From assembly GCA_023388715.1 (NCBI GenBank), contig JAEWFT010000027.1:1-50268 (forward strand): a DNA stretch of 50,268 nt, in the 5' to 3' direction. This stretch comes from Pseudomonadota bacterium (GTDB taxonomy: Bacteria > Pseudomonadota > Gammaproteobacteria > Xanthomonadales > Xanthomonadaceae). The translations under genes and the position numbers were made by a program. Under the pieces are notes generated by a model that worked only from the letters and a program-made list of their open reading frames with translations, did not search any database and was not told the DNA's origin. This document shows, piece after piece, positions 41,347-49,021 of the stretch. Within the stretch, counting starts at the first letter, position 1; each line of letters begins with the position of its first letter.

Positions 41347-41592
41347 TCAGCGCTTCTTGCGTACTGCCTCGAACACGAACAGCAGGACGATGGCCGCCAG
41401 GATCGCCACGACCCAGGTCAGCACCCGGCCCAGGTCGAGCTGGGTCGACACCCAGCCGCCGATCACGGCGCCGACGATGCCGAGCAGGATCGTCATGATC
41501 CACCCCATCGCGTCCGCGCCCGGCTTGACCAGGCGCGCAAGTACGCCAATGACCAGCCCACCGAAGATGTAACCAAGGATTCCCTCGAACAT
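41347..41592 (-). CDS. GlsB/YeaQ/YmgE-family small membrane protein
   Basis: An 81-residue hydrophobic protein with three predicted membrane helices and the family pattern GYIFGGLVIGVLARLVKPG, MTILLGIVGAVIGGW and a final helix ending in RKKR. Members, also called transglycosylase-associated proteins, are stress-induced and of unknown mechanism. A GGGAGGGGAG ribosome site precedes the ATG, and an extended -10 overlaps the stop of the upstream peptidase gene, so it has its own promoter and terminator. Confidence 0.92.
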   Translation of the reverse strand: MFEGILGYIFGGLVIGVLARLVKPGADAMGWIMTILLGIVGAVIGGWVSTQLDLGRVLTWVVAILAAIVLLFVFEAVRKKR

Positions 41593-41622
41593 GCTCCCCT
41601 CCCGCTGCGTGATGGAAACCCG

Positions 41623-41628
41623 ATCCTA
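41623..41628 (-). promoter_or_regulatory. Candidate extended -10 promoter of the GlsB gene
   Basis: TGCTAGGAT on the minus strand combines an extended-10 TG with TAGGAT. It overlaps the TAG stop codon of the M20 peptidase gene and lies about 30 bases before the GlsB start. Confidence 0.4.
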
Positions 41629-43134
41629 GCAGCAACCGTGGTCGCCGCCGCGACCGCCGCTGTCGGCGGCCACCGCGCTGCCGGTCGTCTCGCCACGCAG
41701 GCTGGCGGCGGCATGGTCGACCAGCACGCGCGCCACGCAGGCGGTGACACCCTTGCCCATGGGGATGTGCAGGAACTCGTTGGGGCCGTGTGCATTGGAA
41801 TGCGGGCCGAGCACGCCGGTGATCATGAACTGCGCGCCCGGGAACTTCTCGCCGAGCATGCCCATGAAGGGAATGGTGCCGCCTTCGCCCATGTACATCG
41901 CCGGCTTTCCGAACACCTCCTGGCTGGACGCATCGATCGCCCGCTCCAGCCACGGCGCAAGGCTGGGTGCATTCCAGCCGGTGCTGGCTTTTTCCAGGGT
42001 CAGCTGCACCTGCGCGCCGTAGGGCGGGTCCTTGAGCAATGCTTCCTGCAGCAGTTCGCCGCCGCGCTTGCCATCCAGCGTGGGCGGCAGGCGCAGGCTC
42101 AGCTTGAGCGCGGTGTACGGACGCAGCACGTTGCCCGCCGACGCCAGCGGCGGGATGCCCTCCGCGCCGGTGACCGACAGTGCCGGCCGCCACGTGCGAT
42201 TGAGGACCAGTTCGGTGAGGTCCTCGGCCATCGGGACCATGCCGTCGAGGAAGGGGAACTTGTCGTAGACCTCGGACCCCAGTACCTGGGAGACCTTCGC
42301 GGCCTGTTCCCGCCGGTCCTGCGGGATATCCACGTGCAGCCCGTCCACCAGCACTCGCCCGGTCGCTTCGTCCTCGATGCGCGACAGCAGTTCGCGGATG
42401 ATCCGGAAGCTCGACGGCACGATCCCCGACGCGTCCCCGGAATGCACGCCTTCGTGCAACACCTTGACCGTCAGGTTGCCGCCGGCCATGCCGCGCAGCG
42501 AGGTAGTGCACCACAGCTGCTCGTAGTTGCCGCAGCCCGAGTCCAGGCAGGCCACCAGCGACGGCTTGCCGATGCGGTCGGCGAGGTGGTCGACATAGGC
42601 GGGCAGGTCATAGCTGCCCGATTCCTCGCATGCCTCGATCAGGACCACGCAGCGGGCGTGCGGCGCACCCTGCGCCTGCAGCGCCATGACCGCGGTCAGC
42701 GAGCCATAGATCGCGTAGCCGTCGTCGGCGCCACCCCGGCCGTACAGCCGATCCCCTTCCAGCACCGGTTCCCACGGGCCCTTGTCGACGTCCCAGCCGG
42801 TCATTTCCGGCTGCTTGTCGAGGTGGCCATAAAGCAGCACGCAATCGTCGTCGCGACCGCCGTTGGCGGCGGGAATGTCGATGAAGATCAGCGGCGTGCG
42901 GCCTTCCAGGCGCACCACCTCCAGCTGCATCCCGGGAATGTCCTGGCGGCGCGCCCAGTCCTCCATCAGCGCGACCGCGCGGTCCATGTGGCCGTTGGCG
43001 ACCCAGTCCGCGTCGAACATCGGCGACTTGTTGGGGATGCGGATGTACTCGACCAGCTGCGGCACGATCTCCGCGTCCCACTTGGCGGCAACGAAGTCCC
43101 GGGCCTTGGCCGGGTCGAAGTGGCTGGCGGTCAT
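41626..43134 (-). CDS. M20-family metallopeptidase (dipeptidase)
   Basis: A 502-residue cytosolic-looking M20 peptidase with no signal peptide. Metal-ligand regions are LLYGHLDKQPE (His), RGGADDGYAIYG (bridging Asp), EACEESGSYDL (Glu pair), CLDSGCGNYEQ (Asp) and a C-terminal GPHSNAHGPNEFL (His). The dimerisation domain lies in the middle. The C-terminal 25 residues are Gly/Ser-rich and end in GDHGCC, an unusual tail with two terminal cysteines. The substrate is probably a dipeptide or acylated amino acid. Confidence 0.9.
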   Translation of the reverse strand: MTASHFDPAKARDFVAAKWDAEIVPQLVEYIRIPNKSPMFDADWVANGHMDRAVALMEDWARRQDIPGMQLEVVRLEGRTPLIFIDIPAANGGRDDDCVLLYGHLDKQPEMTGWDVDKGPWEPVLEGDRLYGRGGADDGYAIYGSLTAVMALQAQGAPHARCVVLIEACEESGSYDLPAYVDHLADRIGKPSLVACLDSGCGNYEQLWCTTSLRGMAGGNLTVKVLHEGVHSGDASGIVPSSFRIIRELLSRIEDEATGRVLVDGLHVDIPQDRREQAAKVSQVLGSEVYDKFPFLDGMVPMAEDLTELVLNRTWRPALSVTGAEGIPPLASAGNVLRPYTALKLSLRLPPTLDGKRGGELLQEALLKDPPYGAQVQLTLEKASTGWNAPSLAPWLERAIDASSQEVFGKPAMYMGEGGTIPFMGMLGEKFPGAQFMITGVLGPHSNAHGPNEFLHIPMGKGVTACVARVLVDHAAASLRGETTGSAVAADSGGRGGDHGCC

Positions 43135-43169
43135 CGCGGTCGCTCCATCGAATGCGGGTGAAGGGCTTG

Positions 43170-43175
43170 ATTCTA
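43170..43175 (-). promoter_or_regulatory. Candidate -10 box of the M20 peptidase gene
   Basis: TAGAAT on the minus strand lies 35 bases before the start codon, with GGAG at ribosome-site distance from the ATG. No clear -35 element is present. Confidence 0.35.
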
Positions 43176-43204
43176 ACCCCGGGTCCCGCGGCGGCCGGGC
43201 CCGG

Positions 43205-43224
43205 GGGTAGGGAAAGTCCTACCC
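43205..43224. repeat. Short hairpin in the leader of the ComEA-like gene
   Basis: GGGTAGG and CCTACCC form a perfect 7-base-pair stem with a GAAAGT loop, in the 217-base gap between the divergent M20 peptidase and ComEA-like genes. It includes a GTAG tetranucleotide like those heading REPs, but the resemblance is short. No T-run follows. Confidence 0.35.
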
Positions 43225-43351
43225 GGCGGCGGGCAGTTCGCCGGTGGCGCGGCAGGCGCGCGACCGATGCAATGGATCCAGGGTGATCCGCAACCTGTGC
43301 CTACCGGATCGCACGCCGTCGAACCGGCCACATCCCACCAGGAGAATCGCC

Positions 43352-43678
43352 ATGCACACCCTCAAGAACCTGTTCTCGTCATTGGCCCTGTCGCTGCTGC
43401 TGGCCGGCAGTGCCCTCGCCGGCGAGACCGTCAACATCAACACCGCCGATGCCGACACCCTCGATCGGGTGCTGGTCAACGTCGGGCCGGCCAAGGCGCA
43501 GGCGATCGTCGACCACCGCAAGGCCAACGGCGCGTTCAAGAGCCCCGAACAGCTGGCGATGGTCAAGGGCATTGGCCTGAAGACCGTGGAGAAGAACCGC
43601 GACCGCATCGTGGTACGTGCCGCCGCGCGTCCGGCTGCCACCACCGTTGCCACCGCGAAGCCGGTCGCCCGCCGCTGA
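43352..43678 (+). CDS. ComEA-like helix-hairpin-helix protein
   Basis: A 108-residue exported protein with a signal peptide (about 1-23, cleavage after ALA), then two helix-hairpin-helix units: VNINTADADTLDRVLVNVG and LAMVKGIGLKTVEKN. The tail is Ala/Arg/Thr-rich and disordered. Small ComEA-type proteins bind double-stranded DNA in the periplasm and assist uptake during natural transformation, which would fit the nearby type IV pilus retraction genes elsewhere in this window. AGGAG precedes the ATG. Some homologues act in other contexts. Confidence 0.9.
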   Translation: MHTLKNLFSSLALSLLLAGSALAGETVNINTADADTLDRVLVNVGPAKAQAIVDHRKANGAFKSPEQLAMVKGIGLKTVEKNRDRIVVRAAARPAATTVATAKPVARR

Positions 43679-43688
43679 GTCGCGGCCC

Positions 43689-43694
43689 TAGAAT
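43689..43694 (+). promoter_or_regulatory. Candidate -10 box of a leaderless hutD-like transcript
   Basis: TAGAAT (five of six consensus bases) followed by six bases and the ATG at 43701, just 11 bases after the ComEA-like stop. It suggests a separate leaderless transcript. Confidence 0.4.
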
Positions 43695-43700
43695 GTGAAG

Positions 43701-44375
43701 ATGGACGCTTCGCCGCCGCCGTCACCGCGCATCCAGCGTGTCCGCGACCAGTCGCGGATGCCCTGGAAGAACGGCGCCGGCTGGACCTCCGAGATCGCCC
43801 GCTGGCCGGCGGGCGAGGCCTGGGACTGGCGGCTCTCCGTGGCGGACATCGACGCCGATGCGCCGTTCTCCGCCTTCCCGGGCGTGGAACGCGCGCTGGT
43901 GCTGCTCAGCGGGAACGGCATCCGCCTGCGCTTTGGCGGTGGCCGCAGCCATGAACTGCTGCCGCCGCACGGTTGCCTTCGTTTTGCCGGCGAAGCGGAT
44001 GTTGCCGGCGAGCTGATCGAGGGGCCGACCCGCGACTTCAACCTGATGTGGCGGCGCGAGGCCTGCGATGCACAGCTGTGGCAACGGCCGCTGGTGGGCA
44101 CGCTGGCCTTGTTCGTCTACCCGCAGGAAACGTGGGTCGTGCACCTGATCGCCGGGAGCGCCAGCTTCGCCAGCGACGCCGGACTGGGCGCGCTGGGTGC
44201 GGGCGACACCGCGATCCTGCCCGGGCAGGCGACGCGCCAGCGCTTCGTGCTCGACGGGCAGGGCAGTGCCCTGCTGATCCGGATCGCCCGGCGTGATGAC
44301 CGCGACGTGCCCGCAGCTCAGACGGTCGAGCCGCGACCCTGCGAGGCCGTCGGTCAGGCTCCGCAGCAGGGTTGA
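43701..44375 (+). CDS. HutD/Ves-family protein
   Basis: A 224-residue cupin-fold protein of the HutD/Ves family: RMPWKNGAGWTSEIARWP near the N-terminus, WDWRLSVADIDADAPFSAFPGVER around 40-65, and GPTRDFNLMWRR. HutD is linked to histidine-use operons in Pseudomonas and Ves is a cold-induced E. coli protein; neither has an assigned reaction. No hut genes are nearby. An in-frame GTG at 43695 is the alternative start. Confidence 0.88.
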   Translation: MDASPPPSPRIQRVRDQSRMPWKNGAGWTSEIARWPAGEAWDWRLSVADIDADAPFSAFPGVERALVLLSGNGIRLRFGGGRSHELLPPHGCLRFAGEADVAGELIEGPTRDFNLMWRREACDAQLWQRPLVGTLALFVYPQETWVVHLIAGSASFASDAGLGALGAGDTAILPGQATRQRFVLDGQGSALLIRIARRDDRDVPAAQTVEPRPCEAVGQAPQQG

Positions 44376-44416
44376 AGGGCCGCCCGAGACGTTGCCCCTA
44401 CGTGCTCCAGCCAGCG

Positions 44417-44434
44417 CCCGCCCGTGCGGGCGGG
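44417..44434. terminator. GC-rich hairpin between convergent hutD-like and receptor genes
   Basis: CCCGCCCG and CGGGCGGG pair around a 2-base TG gap. There is no U-run on either strand, so it is at most a weak or Rho-assisted terminator. Confidence 0.3.
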
Positions 44435-44450
44435 AGCCGGGGGATGGGGT

Positions 44451-46574
44451 TCAGTAGCGCAGGTTGACGCTCAGCCAAGCGCTGCGCGGCGCGCCCGGCA
44501 TGATGTTGGTATTGCTGTGCGCGCTGGTGAAATAGCGTGTATTGCCGAGGTTCTCGATGTTGAGCTGCAACTGGGTCGAGGGATTCAATGTCCAGAAGAG
44601 CGCGGCATCGAAGCGCGTGAAGCCCGGCACCGTGACCTGGTTGTCGACGTGGGCGAAGAACGCCCCGCGGTGGATGATGCCCAGTCCCACGCCGAAGGTG
44701 CTGTTGAAGTCGTAGCGGTTCCACAGCGATGCCGAATGCCGTGGCAGTTGCGCAAGGTGGTTGCCGGCGAGCGCGCCGCCCGGCTGCGTGGTGGTCACCT
44801 CGCCGGTTTGCCACGCATAGCCGCCCATCAGCTGCCAGGCATCGGTGATGCGACCGGCAAGCGACAGTTCCACGCCCTGGGCGCGCTGGCCGTCGACCAG
44901 CAGCATGCGCGCGGTGTCGGCCGGGTCGACGATCGCGACGTTGCCGCGGTCCAGCCGGTAGGCGGCGATGCCCGCCTGCAGGTCCGGGCGGATGTCCCAC
45001 TTGGCCCCGACTTCCCGGCTGCGGAAGGATTCCGGTTCTAGGGCGGCGTTGTCGGCGTTGAGCGAGGCCAGCTGCTCGCCCGCGCGCGGCTGGAAGGCCT
45101 CGCTGTAACTGGCGTACAGCGAGAGCGCGGCGACCGGCTTGTAGACCACGCCCGCGCGGGGCGAGAGCATGCCGTCACTGCTGCGGAACGCCTCGTCGGT
45201 CCGGTTGTTGCGCAGGTCGGCGCGGAAGCGGTCGTAGCGAACGCCCGCCACCAGCTGCCAGTGATCGCCGAGGTCCAGCTGGTCCTGCAGGTAGAGCGCG
45301 GCGACCCGGGCGACGCCGTGGTTGTCGGCATCGGTGGCGCTCTGGCGGAAGTCGGGCACCACGACCGTGGTGGGATCTGCCAGCGGCACCCGGTTCGCTC
45401 CGGTTGGGAAATAGCCGCTCATGCGGAAGTTGTCGGTGACCTGGCGTCCGAACTCGGCGCCGGCCAGCAATGTGTGGCGAACCGCGCCCGTCTGCGCCTG
45501 CCACACCAGGTCGGTCTGGTTGAACAGGTTCCGGCGGGTGGTTGCGTTGTTGTACGCCGACAGCGTGACCATGCGGGTGGCCGGATCCAGCGCGGACGGG
45601 AAGACGTTCTGGTAGAACTTGTCGTAGTCGGCGTAGCGCAGGTGGTTGCGCAGGCGGGCGCCGCCGCTGAACTCGTGGTCCAGCACGGCATCGAAGGCAT
45701 CCACCGTGGCCTCGACCGGGCTTGCGTCCGGATTGCCGAAGAAGGTCGAGGGGTCGACGTCCACCGGGCGCCCGTCGAGCGAGGGGACCCCGCGGTCGGC
45801 GACCCGCTCGTCGTGGAAACGCTCATAGGACAGGTGCACGCGGCTCGCCGCGCCGAGGTCGATGCCGAACGCCGGATTGATGCCATGGCGCTTCAGGCGG
45901 AAGCCGTCGCGATGGCCTTCGGAGTCCTCGTGCATGGCATTGAGCCGCAGCCCGCCATTGGCCTGGCCGAATCCGATGCCGTAGTCCACCGTCCCGCGCT
46001 TGCGCGCATCGGTGCCGAACTGCAGTGATGCCGCGCGGTGGTCGTGGCCGTCGGCCTGGCGGGTGACGCGGTTGATCACCCCGCCACTGCCACCGCGGCC
46101 GAACACCAGCGCGTTCGGGCCTTTCAACGCCTCGGCGCGTTCCAGGTTGTAGACGTCGCGGATGTATTGCACGTCGTCGCGGATGCCATCGACGAAGAAG
46201 TCCGCGGTGGAGCTGATCCCGCGCAGGACCGGAGTGTCGCGGTTGCCCTCGCCCTGGGCGGTGCCGATCCCGGGCATGTAGCGGAAGGTGTCGGTCAAGC
46301 TGGTCATCGCCTGGTCGGCGATGAGCTTGTCGGTGACCACCACCACTGATTGCGGCACGTCCAGCAGAGCAGTGTCGGTGCGGGTCGCGCTGCGGGTCGT
46401 GCGCACGCTGTAGTCGGGCAGGTAGCGCTGGCCGACCACCTGCACCTTGTCGAGGGTGGCGGCGGCGGGTTCGGCGCTGGTGTCGGAGGAAGGAGCGTCG
46501 GCCGCCAGCAGCGGGCAGGGGGCGCACAGCGCCAGGGCCAGGCCAAGCGCCAGCGGGGAGCGGGAAAGGTGCAC
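44451..46574 (-). CDS. TonB-dependent siderophore receptor (Fiu-like)
   Basis: A 707-residue outer-membrane receptor. A signal peptide (about 1-24) is followed by a TonB-box-like LDKVQVVGQ, the plug domain (about 60-170 with DVPQSVVVVTDKL, FRYMPGIGTAQGE, FVDGIRDD, LKGPNALVFGRGGSGGVINRV split over 150-170) and a 22-strand barrel ending in aromatic WLSVNLRY. The plug pattern resembles catecholate receptors such as Fiu/PiuA. The start is GTG at 46574. A Fur box overlaps the promoter, so iron starvation should induce it. No siderophore synthesis genes are adjacent. Confidence 0.93.
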   Translation of the reverse strand: MHLSRSPLALGLALALCAPCPLLAADAPSSDTSAEPAAATLDKVQVVGQRYLPDYSVRTTRSATRTDTALLDVPQSVVVVTDKLIADQAMTSLTDTFRYMPGIGTAQGEGNRDTPVLRGISSTADFFVDGIRDDVQYIRDVYNLERAEALKGPNALVFGRGGSGGVINRVTRQADGHDHRAASLQFGTDARKRGTVDYGIGFGQANGGLRLNAMHEDSEGHRDGFRLKRHGINPAFGIDLGAASRVHLSYERFHDERVADRGVPSLDGRPVDVDPSTFFGNPDASPVEATVDAFDAVLDHEFSGGARLRNHLRYADYDKFYQNVFPSALDPATRMVTLSAYNNATTRRNLFNQTDLVWQAQTGAVRHTLLAGAEFGRQVTDNFRMSGYFPTGANRVPLADPTTVVVPDFRQSATDADNHGVARVAALYLQDQLDLGDHWQLVAGVRYDRFRADLRNNRTDEAFRSSDGMLSPRAGVVYKPVAALSLYASYSEAFQPRAGEQLASLNADNAALEPESFRSREVGAKWDIRPDLQAGIAAYRLDRGNVAIVDPADTARMLLVDGQRAQGVELSLAGRITDAWQLMGGYAWQTGEVTTTQPGGALAGNHLAQLPRHSASLWNRYDFNSTFGVGLGIIHRGAFFAHVDNQVTVPGFTRFDAALFWTLNPSTQLQLNIENLGNTRYFTSAHSNTNIMPGAPRSAWLSVNLRY

Positions 46575-46621
46575 GGAGGTCTCGCGGAGGCATGCAGCGC
46601 GACTGCGCTACTTCAGCGGCG

Positions 46622-46650
46622 ATGTTAATGAGAACGATTCGCAGCTGCAA
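46622..46650 (-). promoter_or_regulatory. Candidate promoter of the siderophore receptor gene
   Basis: On the minus strand, TTGCAG (46650-46645) and TAACAT (46627-46622) are separated by exactly 17 bases. The leader to the GTG start is about 45 bases. The Fur box sits between and over these elements. Confidence 0.45.
46624..46642. promoter_or_regulatory. Fur box
   Basis: GTTAATGAGAACGATTCGC matches 13 of 19 positions of the consensus GATAATGATAATCATTATC by hand count. It covers the spacer and -10 of the receptor promoter, the classic place for iron-dependent repression by Fur. Confidence 0.7.
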
Positions 46651-46671
46651 CTGATTTGTATTAGCCCGGGT

Positions 46672-47007
46672 TCAATCCCGGTCGTCGCGCGTCCACACGC
46701 CGCCGTCTTCGACCTTGACCGGGAACCTGGCCACCGGTTCGTAGGCCGGGGCGCACAGGGCGCGTCCGTCGCGCACGTCGAACCGCGCGCCATGAAGCAC
46801 GCATTCCACTTCGCCGCGAGCTGCATCGAACCTGCCCGCGGACAGTTCGAAGTCCTCGTGCGAACACTGGTCCTCGAGCGCATACAGGTCGCCGTCGAGG
46901 TTGAACACCGCGATCGGCGTGCCGGTGACCTCGTCGAAGGCGACCTGCATCTCGCCCGGCAGCAGTTCCGCGGTGGTGCACACGAAGGTCCAGGCCGGGG
47001 TGTTCAC
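46672..47007 (-). CDS. Rieske-type ferredoxin
   Basis: A 111-residue small Rieske [2Fe-2S] protein, annotated in relatives as a non-haem iron oxygenase ferredoxin subunit. Cluster ligands are Cys48 and His50 (QCSHED) and Cys69 and His72 (CVLHG). It is cytoplasmic, with no signal peptide. The GTG start overlaps the stop of the acetyltransferase (GTGA). Last in the suf unit, it may be a client or electron donor for cluster assembly rather than part of an oxygenase; no oxygenase is nearby. Confidence 0.92.
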   Translation of the reverse strand: MNTPAWTFVCTTAELLPGEMQVAFDEVTGTPIAVFNLDGDLYALEDQCSHEDFELSAGRFDAARGEVECVLHGARFDVRDGRALCAPAYEPVARFPVKVEDGGVWTRDDRD

Positions 47008-47567
47008 GGGGTTTCCCTCGCCAGCGGTTTTTCCAGCACTTCAAAGCGCAGGTCATCGCGCAGCGGCAGGCCGAAGCGCGCGTCGCCATAGGGGAACGGC
47101 TTGTGGATGCCGGTGCGAAGGTAACCGCGGCGTTGGTAGTAGGCGAGCAGTTCGTCGCGCACGTCGATCACGGTCATCCGCATGCGCGTCAAGCCCCACT
47201 CCTCGCGGGCGATGCGCTCGCACTCGGCCAGCACCCGCGAGCCGATGCCGCCGCCCTGCAGGGTGGGCGCCACCGAGAACATGCCGAAATATCCGGCGTC
47301 GCCCTCGCGCGCGACATGCGCGCATGCCACGAGTTCCGCCGCACCGGCACCGGGACCGCCAGTCGTGTGTTCGGCCAGCAGGATCGTGCTGCCTTCGCGC
47401 TGGATGTCGTCGCGCAAGATGTCCGGGTCGATCCGGGCGCCCTCCAGCAGGTCGGCCTCGGTGGTCCAGCCGGCACGGCTGCTCTCGCCGCGGTAGGCGG
47501 AGGTGACGAGGGCGACGATGGCGTCGGCGTCATCGAGGCCGGCGACGCGGAATTTCAGGTCGGTCAT
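47004..47567 (-). CDS. GNAT-family N-acetyltransferase
   Basis: A 187-residue GNAT. FRVAGLDDADAIVALVTSAYRGE at the N-terminus, YFGMFSVAPTLQGGGIGSRVL (motif A, CoA pyrophosphate loop QGGGIG) and the C-terminal YYQRRGYLRTG (motif B) are clear. The substrate is unknown. It lies four bases after the small membrane protein and overlaps the Rieske gene, so all three appear co-expressed with sufDS. The start at 47567 is preferred over 47594 because homology begins there. Confidence 0.9.
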   Translation of the reverse strand: MTDLKFRVAGLDDADAIVALVTSAYRGESSRAGWTTEADLLEGARIDPDILRDDIQREGSTILLAEHTTGGPGAGAAELVACAHVAREGDAGYFGMFSVAPTLQGGGIGSRVLAECERIAREEWGLTRMRMTVIDVRDELLAYYQRRGYLRTGIHKPFPYGDARFGLPLRDDLRFEVLEKPLARETP

Positions 47568-47571
47568 GCGC

Positions 47572-47781
47572 TCAGCCGAACATGTAGCGCGCATACGGCC
47601 ACAGCCGCAGCAGGAGCAGAAGCGCGAGCGCGGGCACCATGACCCACAGCAGGCCGCGCAGCAGGCGGCCGCCGCCGCTTGCGCGCCGACGTTCCTCGTC
47701 CGCCTGGCGCAGCAGCGCCAGCACCGCGCGCTGGTCGTCGCGGATCTCGCGCAGCAGTCGGGCGTGCTCGTCCTGGGACAT
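47572..47781 (-). CDS. Small single-span membrane protein in the suf operon
   Basis: A 69-residue protein: an N-terminal charged helix (about 1-38, MSQDEHARLLREIRDDQRAV over 1-20, rich in Asp/Glu/Arg and likely coiled coil), then a Gly hinge and one membrane helix (about 45-62, LLWVMVPALALLLLLRLW). It starts ten bases after sufS and ends four bases before the GNAT gene. I do not recognise a family. The compact spacing supports a real gene. Confidence 0.75.
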   Translation of the reverse strand: MSQDEHARLLREIRDDQRAVLALLRQADEERRRASGGGRLLRGLLWVMVPALALLLLLRLWPYARYMFG

Positions 47782-47791
47782 GCGCGCCAGT

Positions 47792-49021
47792 CTAGCCGAG
47801 CAGCCTGCGCACCTTGCGCAGCGCGGCCACGAACGCGTCGACCTCGTCGTGCGTGTTGTAGAACGCCAGCGAGGCGCGGCAGGTGGCGGAGACGCCCAGC
47901 CAGTGCAGCAACGGGTGCGCGCAGTGCTGCCCCGAGCGCACGGCCACGCCCTCCAGGTCGAGCAGGGTGGCAAGATCATGGGCGTGGGTGCCCTCCACCA
48001 CGAAACTGATCACCGCGGCCTTGTCGGGCGCGGTGCCGAGGATGCGCAGGCCGTCGACCTTGCGCAGCTCGTGGGTGGCGTGCGCCAGCAGCGCGCCCTC
48101 GCGCTCGGCGATGTGGCGCATGCCGATGCCCGAGAGGTACCCGACCGCCGCGCCGAGGCCGACGAAGCCGGCGATGTTGGGCGTGCCGGCCTCGAACTTG
48201 CGCGGCGGATCGGCGAACACCGTGCCGTCCAGCCGCACTTCGCGGATCATCTCGCCGCCGCCAAGGAAGGGCGGCATCTCCTCCAGCAGCTCGCGTCGCG
48301 CCCACAGCGCGCCGGTGCCGGTCGGGCCGCACATCTTGTGGCCGGTGACCGCGTAGAAGTCGCAGCCGATGGCGGCGATGTCGACCGCCATGTGCGGCGC
48401 CGCCTGCGAGCCATCGATCACCGTCGCGATGCCGCGCTTGCGCGCCTCGCGGCAGATCGCCGCCACCGGGTTGATGGTGCCCAGTACGTTGCTGACGTGG
48501 GTGAGCGCGAGCAGCTTCACCTCCGGCGTCATCGCGGCGTGCAGCGCGTCGAGGTCGAGCGAACCGTCCGGCAACAGGTCCGCGACCCTGATGCTGGCGC
48601 CGGTGCGCTGCGCCACCAGCTGCCACGGCACGATGTTGGCGTGGTGCTCCATCCGGGTGAGCAGGATCGCATCGCCCGCGCCCAGCCTCGGCAGCGCCCA
48701 GCAATAGGCCACCAGGTTGAGCGCGAAGGTGGTGCCGCTGCACAGCACCAGTTGCTCCGGATGCGCGCCCAGGAATCCCGCCAGCGCCTTGCGCGAGCCC
48801 TCGTAGGCCTCGGTCGCCTCGCTCCCGAGCGCGTGCACGGCGCGGCTGACGTTGGCGTTGTGCCGGCGATAGAACCCGTCGACCGCCTCGATCACCGTCG
48901 CCGGCTTCTGTCCGGTATTGGCCGAATCCAGGTAGACCAGCGGCTTGCCATGCACCGTGCGCTGCAGGATGGGGAAGTCCGCGCGGATGGCGTCCCAGTC
49001 GATCGGCACGGCAGCGCTCAT
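47792..49021 (-). CDS. sufS: Cysteine desulfurase SufS
   Basis: A 409-residue class V aminotransferase-fold PLP enzyme that removes sulfur from cysteine for Fe-S assembly. The PLP lysine is Lys229 in VTGHKMCGPTG, and the persulfide Cys is Cys367 in RSGQHCAHP, the group II (SufS) context. HHANIVPWQ and the PLP-binding Asp in IDGSQAAPH are present. The ATG overlaps the sufD stop (ATGA). No sufE or sufU is seen after it. Confidence 0.96.
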   Translation of the reverse strand: MSAAVPIDWDAIRADFPILQRTVHGKPLVYLDSANTGQKPATVIEAVDGFYRRHNANVSRAVHALGSEATEAYEGSRKALAGFLGAHPEQLVLCSGTTFALNLVAYCWALPRLGAGDAILLTRMEHHANIVPWQLVAQRTGASIRVADLLPDGSLDLDALHAAMTPEVKLLALTHVSNVLGTINPVAAICREARKRGIATVIDGSQAAPHMAVDIAAIGCDFYAVTGHKMCGPTGTGALWARRELLEEMPPFLGGGEMIREVRLDGTVFADPPRKFEAGTPNIAGFVGLGAAVGYLSGIGMRHIAEREGALLAHATHELRKVDGLRILGTAPDKAAVISFVVEGTHAHDLATLLDLEGVAVRSGQHCAHPLLHWLGVSATCRASLAFYNTHDEVDAFVAALRKVRRLLG

